Positions 44,917 through 52,504 of a stretch of DNA of 64,000 bases are shown here, one piece after another. A program made the position numbers and the translations under genes. Origin of the DNA: Granulicella cerasi (GTDB lineage: Bacteria; Acidobacteriota; Terriglobia; Terriglobales; Acidobacteriaceae); NCBI RefSeq assembly GCF_025685575.1, contig NZ_JAGSYD010000004.1, forward strand, positions 124,001 through 188,000. The letters run 5' to 3'. A model generated the notes under the pieces. That model did no database searches, was not told the DNA's origin, and saw nothing but the letters and a program-made list of their open reading frames with translations. Each line of letters begins with the position of its first letter. Positions within the stretch are counted from its first letter, which is position 1.

Positions 44917-45888
44917 TTAGATCGTGAAGACGATACGTTCGCGACCTCCAGCGTTCCACGTCGCTTCTACATCCGCGAGCGGGACAGGCTTGGCATCGAT
45001 CTGCAGATTCGCTGGCGCTACCGCATCGAAGGTCCGTTGCACAGAGCGCAGCAGTGCGGGGAACGGAACGCTCTTCAAGCCGCTGCCCATGAGCACCAGC
45101 GATGAAGAACGCAAGCCTGCTGCCGGCAACAGGATGCTGTCTTCGCCTCCTGCTGAACCGACCTGAATGAAGCGAGCAGGACGTGCGTCGTCGACTCCCT
45201 TGACGACTGCGGTCATGATGCTGAGCGCACTTTGTCCCCAGAGATAATCCACGACGATATCGATGCCGGACGCGAAGGTGTCGATGAGTTGCTGCTCGAA
45301 GCGCCTGGCACCGAGTGGGTCTGAGCCGTCGAGCGTGAAGGGGATGACGACGTCGGCGCCAAGAGGCTTCAAGAGCTCCAGTTGAGCTGCGTTGCGACCG
45401 GTAGCGATGACGTTTCCTGCGCCGAAGTGCCTGGCGAGTTGCACGGCGAGCTTGCCCGAGACGCCGGTGGCGCCGTTGATCAATACGGTCTCGCCTGCGA
45501 TGAGGTTGGCGCGCTCGAGCAGTGCGGCGGCGACGCTCATGCCGGGGTTGGCGATAGCCGCTGCTGTGATGTCGTCGAGACTGTCGGGGATGGCGATGCA
45601 ATGTGCGAGGGGGACAACGCTCTGCTCGGCCATGGCTCCGAAGGGCGCACGCGGCAGAGCAAAGTAAACCCGCTGACCAGACGCGGTGATGCCGACGCCA
45701 TCCGTTCCGGGCACCGCAGGGTAAGCGTTATCGGAGCTGTAGTGGGATCCGGCAGCGCGTCCGCGGGTGAGGTTGCTGAGGGCAGAAGCGCGCACAGTGA
45801 TGAGCTGCTCGCCTGCATCCGCGGTGGGGACGGCGAATTCGCCGAAGATGGGTGTTGCTCCGGGGCCGGTAACGATGGCTGCTTTCAT
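44917..45888 (-). CDS. Quinone-oxidoreductase-like MDR family protein
   Basis: NAD(P)-dependent oxidoreductase of 323 residues in the medium-chain family (zinc-free, quinone-reductase type). The N-terminus is MKAAIVTG, the Rossmann motif is GATGVSGKLAVQLA (about 139-152), and RHFGAGNVIATGRN follows. The Cys and His that bind catalytic zinc in alcohol dehydrogenases are not in their usual places. It is divergent from a TetR-family gene, with two operator-like sites in the gap, so it is probably repressed by that regulator. The substrate may be an enone or quinone. Confidence 0.87.
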   Translation of the reverse strand: MKAAIVTGPGATPIFGEFAVPTADAGEQLITVRASALSNLTRGRAAGSHYSSDNAYPAVPGTDGVGITASGQRVYFALPRAPFGAMAEQSVVPLAHCIAIPDSLDDITAAAIANPGMSVAAALLERANLIAGETVLINGATGVSGKLAVQLARHFGAGNVIATGRNAAQLELLKPLGADVVIPFTLDGSDPLGARRFEQQLIDTFASGIDIVVDYLWGQSALSIMTAVVKGVDDARPARFIQVGSAGGEDSILLPAAGLRSSSLVLMGSGLKSVPFPALLRSVQRTFDAVAPANLQIDAKPVPLADVEATWNAGGRERIVFTI

Positions 45889-45921
45889 GTCTGCTCTCCT
45901 TCAATCTGTCGCGCCGTAAAA

Positions 45922-45955
45922 TGAACGTCGTTCAAGTAAATATAACACTGTTCAA
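45922..45955. promoter_or_regulatory. Paired operator-like sites for the TetR regulator
   Basis: Two copies of AACNNNGTTCAA, at 45924-45935 and 45944-45955. The first lies in a perfect palindrome TGAACGTCGTTCA (45922-45934). Centres are 20 bases apart, two helical turns. They lie in the gap between the divergent oxidoreductase and TetR genes. Confidence 0.6.
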
Positions 45956-45983
45956 TTCGAGACGCGTTCGTTATGCTCGGAAC

Positions 45984-46631
45984 ATGAAGGTGAACCGGGA
46001 AATTTTGACGCGAACTGCGCTGCGTCTGCTGAACGAAGTAGGACTCGAGCAGTTGACGCTGCGGCGGCTTGGGAAAGAGTGTCAGGTGCAGGCGGCGGCG
46101 ATGTACTGGCATTTCCCGAACAAAGAGGCGTTGATTGACGAGATGGCGACGCTGCTGCTTGCGGAGGCTGGCCCGGAAATGCTGCCGAAACGCGCTTCGG
46201 CTTCATGGAACGTCTGGATGACGCACTTCGGCGAGGGCTTGCGTGGGGCGCTGTTGCGCTGCCGCGATGGAGGTCGCATGGTAGTCGGCACGCGCCTGCG
46301 AAACACCGACTTCATCCGGTTGTCGGAGTCGCTTGCGAAGACGCTGGTAGACGCCGGATTTACCTTGCGGCAAGCGATCGTGCTGATGAGCACGGTGTAT
46401 CACTACACGCTGAGTCTGGTGATCGAGGAGCAAGCGGTGTTCCCGGTGCCGGGCGAGCTATCGGCGGCCTATGATCTTGAGGCTCGCAGCGCAGCGTTGG
46501 CGGAGGCTGGACTGCCGCTGATGAAGCAGGCGGGGAGCGTGTTGTTTGAACGCTTCGACCGCCGCTATCGCGAGGGGCTGGCCTTGATTCTGGCGGGTGC
46601 AGAGATGCAGCTGCAGAAGCGCAACGGTTAG
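45984..46631 (+). CDS. TetR/AcrR-family transcriptional regulator
   Basis: Repressor of 215 residues with an N-terminal helix-turn-helix (ALRLLNEVGLEQLTLRRLGK and VQAAAMYWHFPNKEALIDE, about 10-50) and a C-terminal domain of the TetR_C type, with a Leu-rich helical core. It likely represses itself and the divergent oxidoreductase gene through the two sites at 45922-45955. ATG at 45984 is chosen; a longer reading from 45921 would run through the operators. The gene overlaps the convergent gph gene by four bases. The ligand is unknown. Confidence 0.85.
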   Translation: MKVNREILTRTALRLLNEVGLEQLTLRRLGKECQVQAAAMYWHFPNKEALIDEMATLLLAEAGPEMLPKRASASWNVWMTHFGEGLRGALLRCRDGGRMVVGTRLRNTDFIRLSESLAKTLVDAGFTLRQAIVLMSTVYHYTLSLVIEEQAVFPVPGELSAAYDLEARSAALAEAGLPLMKQAGSVLFERFDRRYREGLALILAGAEMQLQKRNG

Positions 46632-47335
46632 AGGAGTCCTAGAGCTTCCGGCCATTCGCTGGCGTGCGCAACGATGTGATCAGGTTCTGCGGCTGCCATG
46701 GCGTGCGGGGCCAACCCATAGCTGCAGCCGAGCGATCGAACGCCTGCCCGCCTGGCGGTGAGCACGTCGACGTCCGAATCACCGATCATGACGACTTCGT
46801 CGAGAGTGAGTCCCGGGAAGATCGCTCGAGCCTCGGCGAAGATCATCTGCAAGCCCTCGGGATCTGGCTTCTTCGTGGCGAAGCTGTCGCCGCCGTAATT
46901 TTGAAAGAAGAACGGTGAGAGTCCGAGTGCGTCGCAGATGGCGCGCGAGGGGCCGACGGGCTTGTTCGTCAGGACAGCCATCAGTACGTCGGGATGCTGC
47001 TCGCGCATGAGTGCCAGAGCGTCGTGGACACCGGGATACACGTAGGTATTGTCGAGCTTGTGAGTGCGGTAGTAGGTGAGGAAGAAGCTGAACGCTGTGC
47101 GGAAGAGGGCATCGTTGCTCGGCTCAAGGGAGTCAGCGTCGCCGGGATCTCCGAGCGCGCGACGAACGAGCATGGCAGCGCCGTCGCCGATGTAGCTGGC
47201 GATGGTGGCATTGGGCAACGCGGGCTTGCCCACATGCTCGAGCGTGGCGTTGATGGAGTTGCAGAGGTCGAGCGAAGAGTCGATCAGTGTGCCGTCGAGG
47301 TCGAAAACGAGAAGACGCAGAGCAGAGGCAGCCAT
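46628..47335 (-). CDS. gph: Phosphoglycolate phosphatase
   Basis: HAD-type phosphatase of 235 residues that hydrolyses 2-phosphoglycolate. Motif I is VFDLDGTLIDSS (about 9-20) with the nucleophilic Asp; a cap domain follows; motif II is MAVLTNKP, and motif III/IV is MIGDSDVDVLTARRAG. Length and motif order match Gph. It is nine bases upstream of a small secreted-protein gene's stop in the opposite order (47345), so the two may be cotranscribed. The assignment to Gph rather than another HAD phosphatase is by overall pattern only. Confidence 0.83.
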   Translation of the reverse strand: MAASALRLLVFDLDGTLIDSSLDLCNSINATLEHVGKPALPNATIASYIGDGAAMLVRRALGDPGDADSLEPSNDALFRTAFSFFLTYYRTHKLDNTYVYPGVHDALALMREQHPDVLMAVLTNKPVGPSRAICDALGLSPFFFQNYGGDSFATKKPDPEGLQMIFAEARAIFPGLTLDEVVMIGDSDVDVLTARRAGVRSLGCSYGLAPHAMAAAEPDHIVAHASEWPEALGLL

Positions 47336-47344
47336 GCCTCTAGT

Positions 47345-47827
47345 CTATGGCTTCGGCGCGGGACAGGTTCCTGTGGTCCAGGTGGCGGAGCCGATGAGCC
47401 AGCCACCTTCGGGGTTCGGCGTGTAGACAAAGCGGTAGTGTCCGCACTCATGGTGGGACACGCTGGTCTTCAGGTCGAAAATCGTTTCGTCGTAGCTGCC
47501 GTCTTCGCGGATCGAGGTGGCCTGCTTGGGCGTGCCTTCGCTGTAGTTTGAGATAACCGTAAGACTCAGTTGCGGGCGGAGGTGGTCGAAGGTGGAGGTG
47601 AAGAGCGCTTGTAGCGATGACTTACCGGAGACCGTCTGGCCCTTCGCGTCAGTCCAGCTCGCGTCCTGGGTGAAGAGAGGAAGCAGCGCTTCGGTACTGC
47701 GCGCATTCGTACCAGCAACGAAGTGCTGTCGTAGCGAGCTCGGCACTTCAATCGAGTCTTTGGACTGCTGCGCCGGGGCGATGCCTGGCGTGATGGCGGC
47801 GGCGAGAGTAACGCAAAGAAGGCGCAT
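47345..47827 (-). CDS. Secreted NTF2-like protein
   Basis: Exported protein of 160 residues. A signal peptide (about 1-19, ending APAQQ) is followed by an NTF2/SnoaL-like cone-shaped domain with RQHFVAGTNARSTEALLPLF, DASWTDAKGQTVSGKSSLQA and GGWLIGSATW. Such small domains bind ligands or act as enzymes; most secreted ones have no known role. It ends in a Cys and Pro-rich tail (TGTCPAPKP). It sits directly upstream of gph on the same strand, with nine bases between. Confidence 0.72.
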   Translation of the reverse strand: MRLLCVTLAAAITPGIAPAQQSKDSIEVPSSLRQHFVAGTNARSTEALLPLFTQDASWTDAKGQTVSGKSSLQALFTSTFDHLRPQLSLTVISNYSEGTPKQATSIREDGSYDETIFDLKTSVSHHECGHYRFVYTPNPEGGWLIGSATWTTGTCPAPKP

Positions 47828-47866
47828 ACACGAGTAGTATGCGCCCTCCAGTACCTGATGCGGGTG

Positions 47867-48727
47867 TTAAGGCGTGACTTCGATGTCGCCCGAGCCGGTG
47901 CGGAGGGAAAGCGGGGCGCTGCCGCTGTTGACCGTCGCTGTGAGGTGATGACGGTTGCCGTCGTCGCCGTTCTGATCGACACCCGGCATGTGGGCACGGA
48001 TGCTACCTGAGCCGGTTGCGGCCTCAAGGCGGAACTGCGCGTTGCCACCGACGTGAAGGCGGATATTGCCGGAGCCCGAAGACGCTGAGGACGCGCCTTC
48101 GAGGTGGCCGTCGGCTTCGATTTCGCCGGAACCAGCGCGAAGGTCAAGGCTGCCACTGTAGCCGTGAATGCGGATATTCCCGGAGCCGGAGCGCGCCTTC
48201 ACATTGCCTGGAGCAGTCTCTTCGAGTTCGATGTCACCCGAGCCCGCTTCGAGCTGAGCCGCGCCATGAATCTGGTGGGCGCGAATGTTGCCCGAGCCGG
48301 AAGATGCGGCGATGAAGCGGCCGACGCCGCCGTTGGATTCGATGTCGCCGGAACCGGAGCGGAGATTCAGCGCTGAGTTGCGGGGGACGCGGAGCTCGTA
48401 GTCGATGCTGATGTTGTTGTAACGTTCGCGGTCTTCGGATTCGCCGATGTGAACGGCATTGCCACTCTGCGTGATAGGCGGATTCGCGACGATCTGCGCG
48501 ATGCGCTGGCGGACGTCGCCATGCGCGCCCCAGCCGGCATGGACGTGACCCACGACTTCAACGGAGGCGTCATCGGTGGGGGTGATGCGGATGTTGCCAG
48601 AACCGGTGGAGACGTAAACGTCGGGCTGCGCCGAAGCGGAGAGCGTGCGGCGGAAGGTGTCGTCGGCGTGTGCGGCGGTGGCCGTGAGACCTAGGGAAAG
48701 AGCGGCGAGCAGCAGGTGCTGTTTCAT
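47867..48727 (-). CDS. Secreted DUF4097 beta-repeat protein
   Basis: Exported protein of 286 residues. A signal peptide (about 1-21) precedes a DUF4097-type right-handed beta-helix or solenoid. Nine GSG turns occur at about residues 42, 125, 144, 162, 181, 199, 218, 239 and 278; most are 18-21 residues apart, and GNIR and GDIE/GEIE rungs mostly alternate. This gives a regular ladder of turns. It is probably periplasmic or surface bound. The function of DUF4097 proteins is poorly known. It is separated from the NTF2-like gene by about 40 bases on the same strand. Confidence 0.82.
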   Translation of the reverse strand: MKQHLLLAALSLGLTATAAHADDTFRRTLSASAQPDVYVSTGSGNIRITPTDDASVEVVGHVHAGWGAHGDVRQRIAQIVANPPITQSGNAVHIGESEDRERYNNISIDYELRVPRNSALNLRSGSGDIESNGGVGRFIAASSGSGNIRAHQIHGAAQLEAGSGDIELEETAPGNVKARSGSGNIRIHGYSGSLDLRAGSGEIEADGHLEGASSASSGSGNIRLHVGGNAQFRLEAATGSGSIRAHMPGVDQNGDDGNRHHLTATVNSGSAPLSLRTGSGDIEVTP

Positions 48728-48787
48728 GGCAGATCCTTGGAATGACTTTGCGAAATCAGGTTACTGCGACGGCCCCGGAAGCGGCAA

Positions 48788-48818
48788 AGCCCCCAGACGC
48801 GGCATGTGTCTGGAGGCT
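48788..48818 (-). terminator. Candidate terminator after lexA
   Basis: On the minus strand, AGCC-CAGAC-type stem with one mismatch (48788-48818) followed by a short T run, between lexA and the DUF4097 gene. Confidence 0.45.
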
Positions 48819-48852
48819 TATACGCAGGCAAAGTGTAATTGGTTCCGCGAAA

Positions 48853-49458
48853 TCAGGCGTATTTGCGGAGAATGCCGAGGACCTTGCCCTGAATCGTAAC
48901 GCTGTCGGCAGAAGCGTAGATCGGAGCCATCTCGGTGTTCGAGGGTTGCAGGCGAATGAGATTGCCTTCGCGGTAGTACCGCTTGAGCGTGGCGTCGGTG
49001 TTGTCGACGAGGGCGACGACGATCTCGCCTTCGCGAGCGACGCGGGTACGCTCTACGAGGACGAAGTCGCCCGAGACGATATGCTCGTCGCGCATCGAAT
49101 CGCCGCGGACCTCGAGCGCGAAGACCTCACGATTGCCGATGATGTCACCGAGAGAGATGGTTTCTGCGCTCTCGATGGCTTCGACAGGCTTGCCTGCGGC
49201 AATGCGGCCGAGGAGCGGAAGTCGTTCCACGGTCTTCTTAGCAGGGCGCTGCGGAATGACATCGATGGAGCGCGAACGGTTGTGTGCGCGCTGCAGGAGG
49301 CCTTTGCTCTGCAGGTTGGTGACGTGTTTGTGGACGGTGGCGAGGCTATTGAGGCCAAGTCCCGCAGCAATTTCCTCGTACGACGGCGAGTAGCCGTGGT
49401 TGGTCGTGAAACCGGCGAGGAAGTCGAGAACCTCTTTTTGCCTGCGCGTGATCGCCAT
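48853..49458 (-). CDS. lexA: LexA repressor
   Basis: LexA represses SOS genes and cuts itself when RecA is active. The 201-residue protein has a winged helix (about 1-65, with EEIAAGLGLNSLATVHKHV), the Ala-Gly cleavage site at residues 88-89 (AAGKP), the catalytic Ser in GDSM (S121) and the catalytic Lys in TLKRYY (K159). ATG at 49456-49458 gives the normal length; a longer reading from 49881 is not supported. Three 11-base repeats overlap its promoter and may be its own operator. It has no SOS neighbours in the window. Confidence 0.94.
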   Translation of the reverse strand: MAITRRQKEVLDFLAGFTTNHGYSPSYEEIAAGLGLNSLATVHKHVTNLQSKGLLQRAHNRSRSIDVIPQRPAKKTVERLPLLGRIAAGKPVEAIESAETISLGDIIGNREVFALEVRGDSMRDEHIVSGDFVLVERTRVAREGEIVVALVDNTDATLKRYYREGNLIRLQPSNTEMAPIYASADSVTIQGKVLGILRKYA

Positions 49459-49466
49459 AGCAACAG

Positions 49467-49494
49467 ATTGTAGGGAATAAAAAGCGAATTGCAA
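49467..49494 (-). promoter_or_regulatory. lexA promoter
   Basis: On the minus strand, TTGCAA (49489-49494), a 16-base spacer and TACAAT (49467-49472), eight bases before the ATG region. Confidence 0.55.
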
Positions 49495-49510
49495 GCGAAA
49501 ATTTAGCGGA
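49483..49510. repeat. Direct repeats over the lexA promoter
   Basis: AGCGAA at 49483-49488 and 49494-49499 and AGCGGA at 49505-49510, spaced 11 bases (one helical turn), covering the -35 box of lexA. Possible LexA operator. Confidence 0.5.
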
Positions 49511-49715
49511 ACCATCCTGGTAAAGAGTCCGGGCGTTCGTGACGTGGAGCGACATTTCCTGAATTGGAGCAACAAGCCATTTTCGTGGCTTCGCTTCGTA
49601 GCGCACTCAGCGATCTCCGCGAGAAGGTGGAGATGCGCCCTGATGAGGAATCTCGTTTGAGTCCTTCTGCATTGGTGGGCACGAAATTGAATCACTGAAT
49701 GAGGAGTGGCGGCGA

Positions 49716-50474
49716 ATGCGAGTGTTGGTGGTTGAGGATGATCGTGCATTGGGGATGTTTCTTCAGAAGGGCCTGAAGATCGAGGGCCATGAAGTGGCCT
49801 GGGTGGGCGATGGCGACGCCGCGATCGAGTTGGCGTCGACGGATGTGCCGGACCTGATCGTGCTTGATCTGAGCTTGCCACGGCGCGATGGTATGGAGGT
49901 GCTGACGGAGGTGCATCGCCGGCATCCGGAGACCTCGGTGCTGGTGCTGACGGGGCGAAGCCAGATTGATGAGCGCGTGCGTTGTCTTGATGCGGGAGCG
50001 GATGACTGCCTGCTGAAACCGTTCAGCTTCCATGAGTTGACGGCACGCTGTCGTGCGATTCTTCGCCGCCGCGCGCGAGCGGGAGACTCGTTTGTGCGTT
50101 TCGGTGGCGTGGAGATGAATCGCCTGGACCGCGTGGTGACGCGCGAGGGTGAGGTGATCGAGCTGACGGGCAAGGAGTTTGCGCTGCTTGAGTTTCTGCT
50201 GTTGCGTAAAGGTAAGGCGTGTGCGCGCGGTGAGTTGCTGCGCGAGGTGTGGCAGATGCCGGAGGACTCGCCGACGAATGTCGTCGATGTGTACATCAAC
50301 TACCTGCGTCGCAAGCTCGCTATGCCTGAAGGCTCGGACGTGCAGGCCGTTTCGGTGATTGAGACCGTGCGCGGTGTGGGATATCGCATGGGCCTGGGCG
50401 AAAGCGTGGCGACGAAGAAGGCACCTGTAGCGGCAAGGGCTGAACATCAAGCGGGATATGCATGGAGTGCGTGA
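49716..50474 (+). CDS. OmpR-family response regulator
   Basis: DNA-binding response regulator of 252 residues. The receiver domain has the acidic pocket VEDD (7-9), the phosphoacceptor Asp51 in VLDLSLP, and Lys101 in LLKPF; a winged-helix DNA-binding domain follows (about 125-235, with YINYLRRKL and VRGVGYRMG). A short Lys/Ala-rich tail ends the protein. No sensor kinase is next to it; the following gene encodes an isolated phosphoacceptor-like hairpin, and its start overlaps this stop. The start is ATG at 49716 after GAGGAGTGGCGG. Possibly controls motility, as the locus heads the flagellar cluster. Confidence 0.93.
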   Translation: MRVLVVEDDRALGMFLQKGLKIEGHEVAWVGDGDAAIELASTDVPDLIVLDLSLPRRDGMEVLTEVHRRHPETSVLVLTGRSQIDERVRCLDAGADDCLLKPFSFHELTARCRAILRRRARAGDSFVRFGGVEMNRLDRVVTREGEVIELTGKEFALLEFLLLRKGKACARGELLREVWQMPEDSPTNVVDVYINYLRRKLAMPEGSDVQAVSVIETVRGVGYRMGLGESVATKKAPVAARAEHQAGYAWSA

Positions 50475-50716
50475 TGGCGGATGCGCGGCAAGTGGATATG
50501 GAGTTGTTGAAGGCGATTGAGCGTGAGCTGCATGACCTTTGCCAGCCGGTGACTTCGTTGCAGTGCCGTTTGGAGCTGGGCAAGATGTGCGGTGACGAGG
50601 TCGCGCTGATCGAAGCGACAGATGGTGCGCTCGAGGATGCGGCCCGCATTTTTGAGGCTGTGGCGCGGATGAGATCGCGCCTGCAGGACGAGATGGCGAA
50701 GCGGGGCGAGGAGTAG
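50474..50716 (+). CDS. Isolated HisKA-like phosphoacceptor hairpin protein
   Basis: Small protein of 80 residues with two predicted helices (about 5-38 and 45-75). The first helix has ELHDLCQPVTSLQCRLEL, which lines up with the H-box of histidine kinases (HELRTPLTSIRGYLEL pattern), giving H20 as the presumed phosphorylated residue. No ATP-binding catalytic domain, sensor or membrane segment is present, so it would need another kinase or a partner domain. It starts at an ATG that overlaps the response regulator stop (TGATG), and ends five bases before the sigma-54 activator. It could be a phosphotransfer or phosphatase module between the two regulators; this is inferred. Confidence 0.55.
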   Translation: MADARQVDMELLKAIERELHDLCQPVTSLQCRLELGKMCGDEVALIEATDGALEDAARIFEAVARMRSRLQDEMAKRGEE

Positions 50717-50721
50717 TCGGC

Positions 50722-52008
50722 ATGGCGGTGTGGAGCGGATCACAAGGAAAGACGGTGGTGCTGGCGAGCGCGGATGCGGCGTTGCGTCAGCGTTTGGGGC
50801 GGAGCCTCGCCGCGATGCGCTGGACGGTGTGCGAGGCCGCTGGCGGTGCCGAGGCGCTGGCGCAGATGGATGCGTCTCATGCGGAGGCGTTGGTGGTGGA
50901 CCACTGGCTGCCTGACCTTGAAGCTGCTGAGTTTGCCGGGCAGGTTTCAGCGATGTACCCCGAGCTGGATGTGCTGCGTGTAGATGGTGATCCGGTGGAG
51001 GGTGCGACTCGATCCCCTCGGCGGCACGAACTACTCCATGCGCTGCGAGAGGCGTGGGAAGATCTTCCGCTTGCGCCTGTGGTGGATGTTGTGAGTCAGA
51101 GCGATGGTGCGGCTTGGATGAGCGCGCCGGTCACTGTGCCTGCGGGGCTCAATGCTGTGCTGCTCGGTGAGCCGGCGATTCGTGCGATGGTGTCGTCGAG
51201 CGTTGTGACGTTGGAAGTGAATGCGCAGTCGGAGACGTTGAATCCGATTGAGCTGCCAGGCATGGTGGGGCGAAGTGCGCTGATGCATGAGTTGGCGCGT
51301 CAGGTGCGGCTTGTCGCTCCGACGAACGCTACCGTGCTGATCGAGGGCGAGACAGGCACAGGTAAAGAGTTGGTCGCGCAGGCGGTGCATACGCTGAGCA
51401 AGCGCGCGGGTAAGCCATTCGCGGTGTTGAATTGCGCAGCCATTCCCGAGTCGTTGCTGGAGGCAGAGTTGTTTGGGCACACGCGCGGCGCTTTCACGGG
51501 TGCGGTGACTTCGCGCACCGGACGCATCGAAGCGGCGCACGGCGGCACGCTGTTCCTGGACGAGATCGGCGAGATGCCTCTGGCGTTGCAGGCGAAGATG
51601 CTGCGCTTTCTGGAGTGCGGTGAGTTGCAGCGCGTGGGTGAGAACGATGTGGTGCGCGTGGATGTTCGAGTGATTGCTGCGACGCATCAGATGCTTGAGA
51701 AGCGCGCAGCTGAAGGCTCGTTTCGACTGGATCTTTATCACCGGCTCGCAGTGTTTCCGATTGATGTGCCCGCATTGCGAGACCGGATGGAAGAACTCGA
51801 TGTGTTGAGCGAATTCATTCTCGCCAAGCTTGGGGAGAGTGCTCCGAAGAAGCGGCTTTCTGCGGACGCCTTCGCGGTGCTGCAGCAATACGCGTGGCCG
51901 GGAAATGTGCGTGAGTTGGGACATGCGCTGCAGCGAGCGACGATTCTTGCAGGGGATCGTCCGGAGATTCTGCCGGAGGACATTCGTTTGAGCCGCACTC
52001 GGAGATGA
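50722..52008 (+). CDS. Sigma-54 activator with no DNA-binding domain
   Basis: AAA+ activator of sigma-54 RNA polymerase, 428 residues. N-terminal receiver-like domain (about 10-120): the usual acidic pair is degraded (ASAD at 16-18), although Asp60 sits where the phosphoacceptor is expected, and the conserved Lys is not evident. The AAA+ domain (about 178-420) has Walker A GETGTGKE (209-216), GAFTGA (256-261), Walker B GGTLFLDEIG (274-283) and the WPGNVREL region. The protein ends soon after (RLSRTRR), with no Fis-type helix-turn-helix. Helicobacter FlgR is known to lack this domain too. It precedes the flagellar operon, which it probably helps activate. Confidence 0.88.
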   Translation: MAVWSGSQGKTVVLASADAALRQRLGRSLAAMRWTVCEAAGGAEALAQMDASHAEALVVDHWLPDLEAAEFAGQVSAMYPELDVLRVDGDPVEGATRSPRRHELLHALREAWEDLPLAPVVDVVSQSDGAAWMSAPVTVPAGLNAVLLGEPAIRAMVSSSVVTLEVNAQSETLNPIELPGMVGRSALMHELARQVRLVAPTNATVLIEGETGTGKELVAQAVHTLSKRAGKPFAVLNCAAIPESLLEAELFGHTRGAFTGAVTSRTGRIEAAHGGTLFLDEIGEMPLALQAKMLRFLECGELQRVGENDVVRVDVRVIAATHQMLEKRAAEGSFRLDLYHRLAVFPIDVPALRDRMEELDVLSEFILAKLGESAPKKRLSADAFAVLQQYAWPGNVRELGHALQRATILAGDRPEILPEDIRLSRTRR

Positions 52009-52051
52009 AGTGGTTTCTAAGAAAGCTATACGCGGGGCACGACCCGCTAAG

Positions 52052-52080
52052 AAGGCGCTCACATGAGCGCCTTTCGCTTT
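52052..52080 (+). terminator. Terminator between the regulator and flagellar genes
   Basis: Nine-base stem AAGGCGCTC / GAGCGCCTT with a four-base loop, followed by a T-rich run. It separates the regulatory trio from flgB. Confidence 0.75.
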
Positions 52081-52125
52081 GGCCGTCGCGATGCATCAGG
52101 AGTGTAGCGAAGCGAGGCAGAAGTG

Positions 52126-52491
52126 ATGCAGATCGGATCGATTCTCAGTGAGGCTGTGGGGCGTTATCTGGACCTGACGACAGACCAGATGAAGTTGACG
52201 GCGTCGAACCTGGCGAACATTGATACGCCGGGATATAAGACGCAGGGCATCGACTTTGCGTCAGCGTTTTCGGGCGCGATCAAAAGCCTGGGTGACGATG
52301 CTTCGACGGTTTCGACACCGCAGGTGAGTGACGTGCAGGGACTCGTCGCTCGTGGTGATGGCAACAACGTATCGATGGACCGCGAGAGTCTCGATCTGGC
52401 AAAGGAACAGCTGCAGTTCCGCACCGGCGTTGAGTTTTTGAAGCATGAGTATTCGCGCACGATGTCTGCGATCCATGCGGATGCGAAGTAG
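52126..52491 (+). CDS. flgB: Flagellar basal-body rod protein FlgB
   Basis: Proximal rod protein of 121 residues, exported by the flagellar secretion apparatus. The N-terminus (YLDLTTDQMKLTASNLANID, TPGYKTQGIDF) is the flagellar rod motif, and the C-terminal heptad region (FLKHEYSRTMSAIHAD) is the matching helix. ATG at 52126 is used in place of GTG at 52123. It opens the flagellar gene set, 14 bases before flgC. No sigma-28 or sigma-54 promoter was recognised in the short gap before it. Confidence 0.92.
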   Translation: MQIGSILSEAVGRYLDLTTDQMKLTASNLANIDTPGYKTQGIDFASAFSGAIKSLGDDASTVSTPQVSDVQGLVARGDGNNVSMDRESLDLAKEQLQFRTGVEFLKHEYSRTMSAIHADAK

Positions 52492-52504
52492 GTAGAGGCG
52501 AGTG

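Noticed and set aside
49676..49690. Possible sigma-54 promoter ahead of the OmpR-type gene (GGGCACGAAATTGA)
   Set aside because: Spacing between the GG and TTG parts is one base short and the final GC is missing, so it does not fit the -24/-12 pattern.
51917..51932. Sigma-54-like sequence (TGGGACATGCGCTGCA) inside the activator gene
   Set aside because: It falls in the conserved RELGHALQ codons and precedes the terminator at 52052, so it is probably coincidental.
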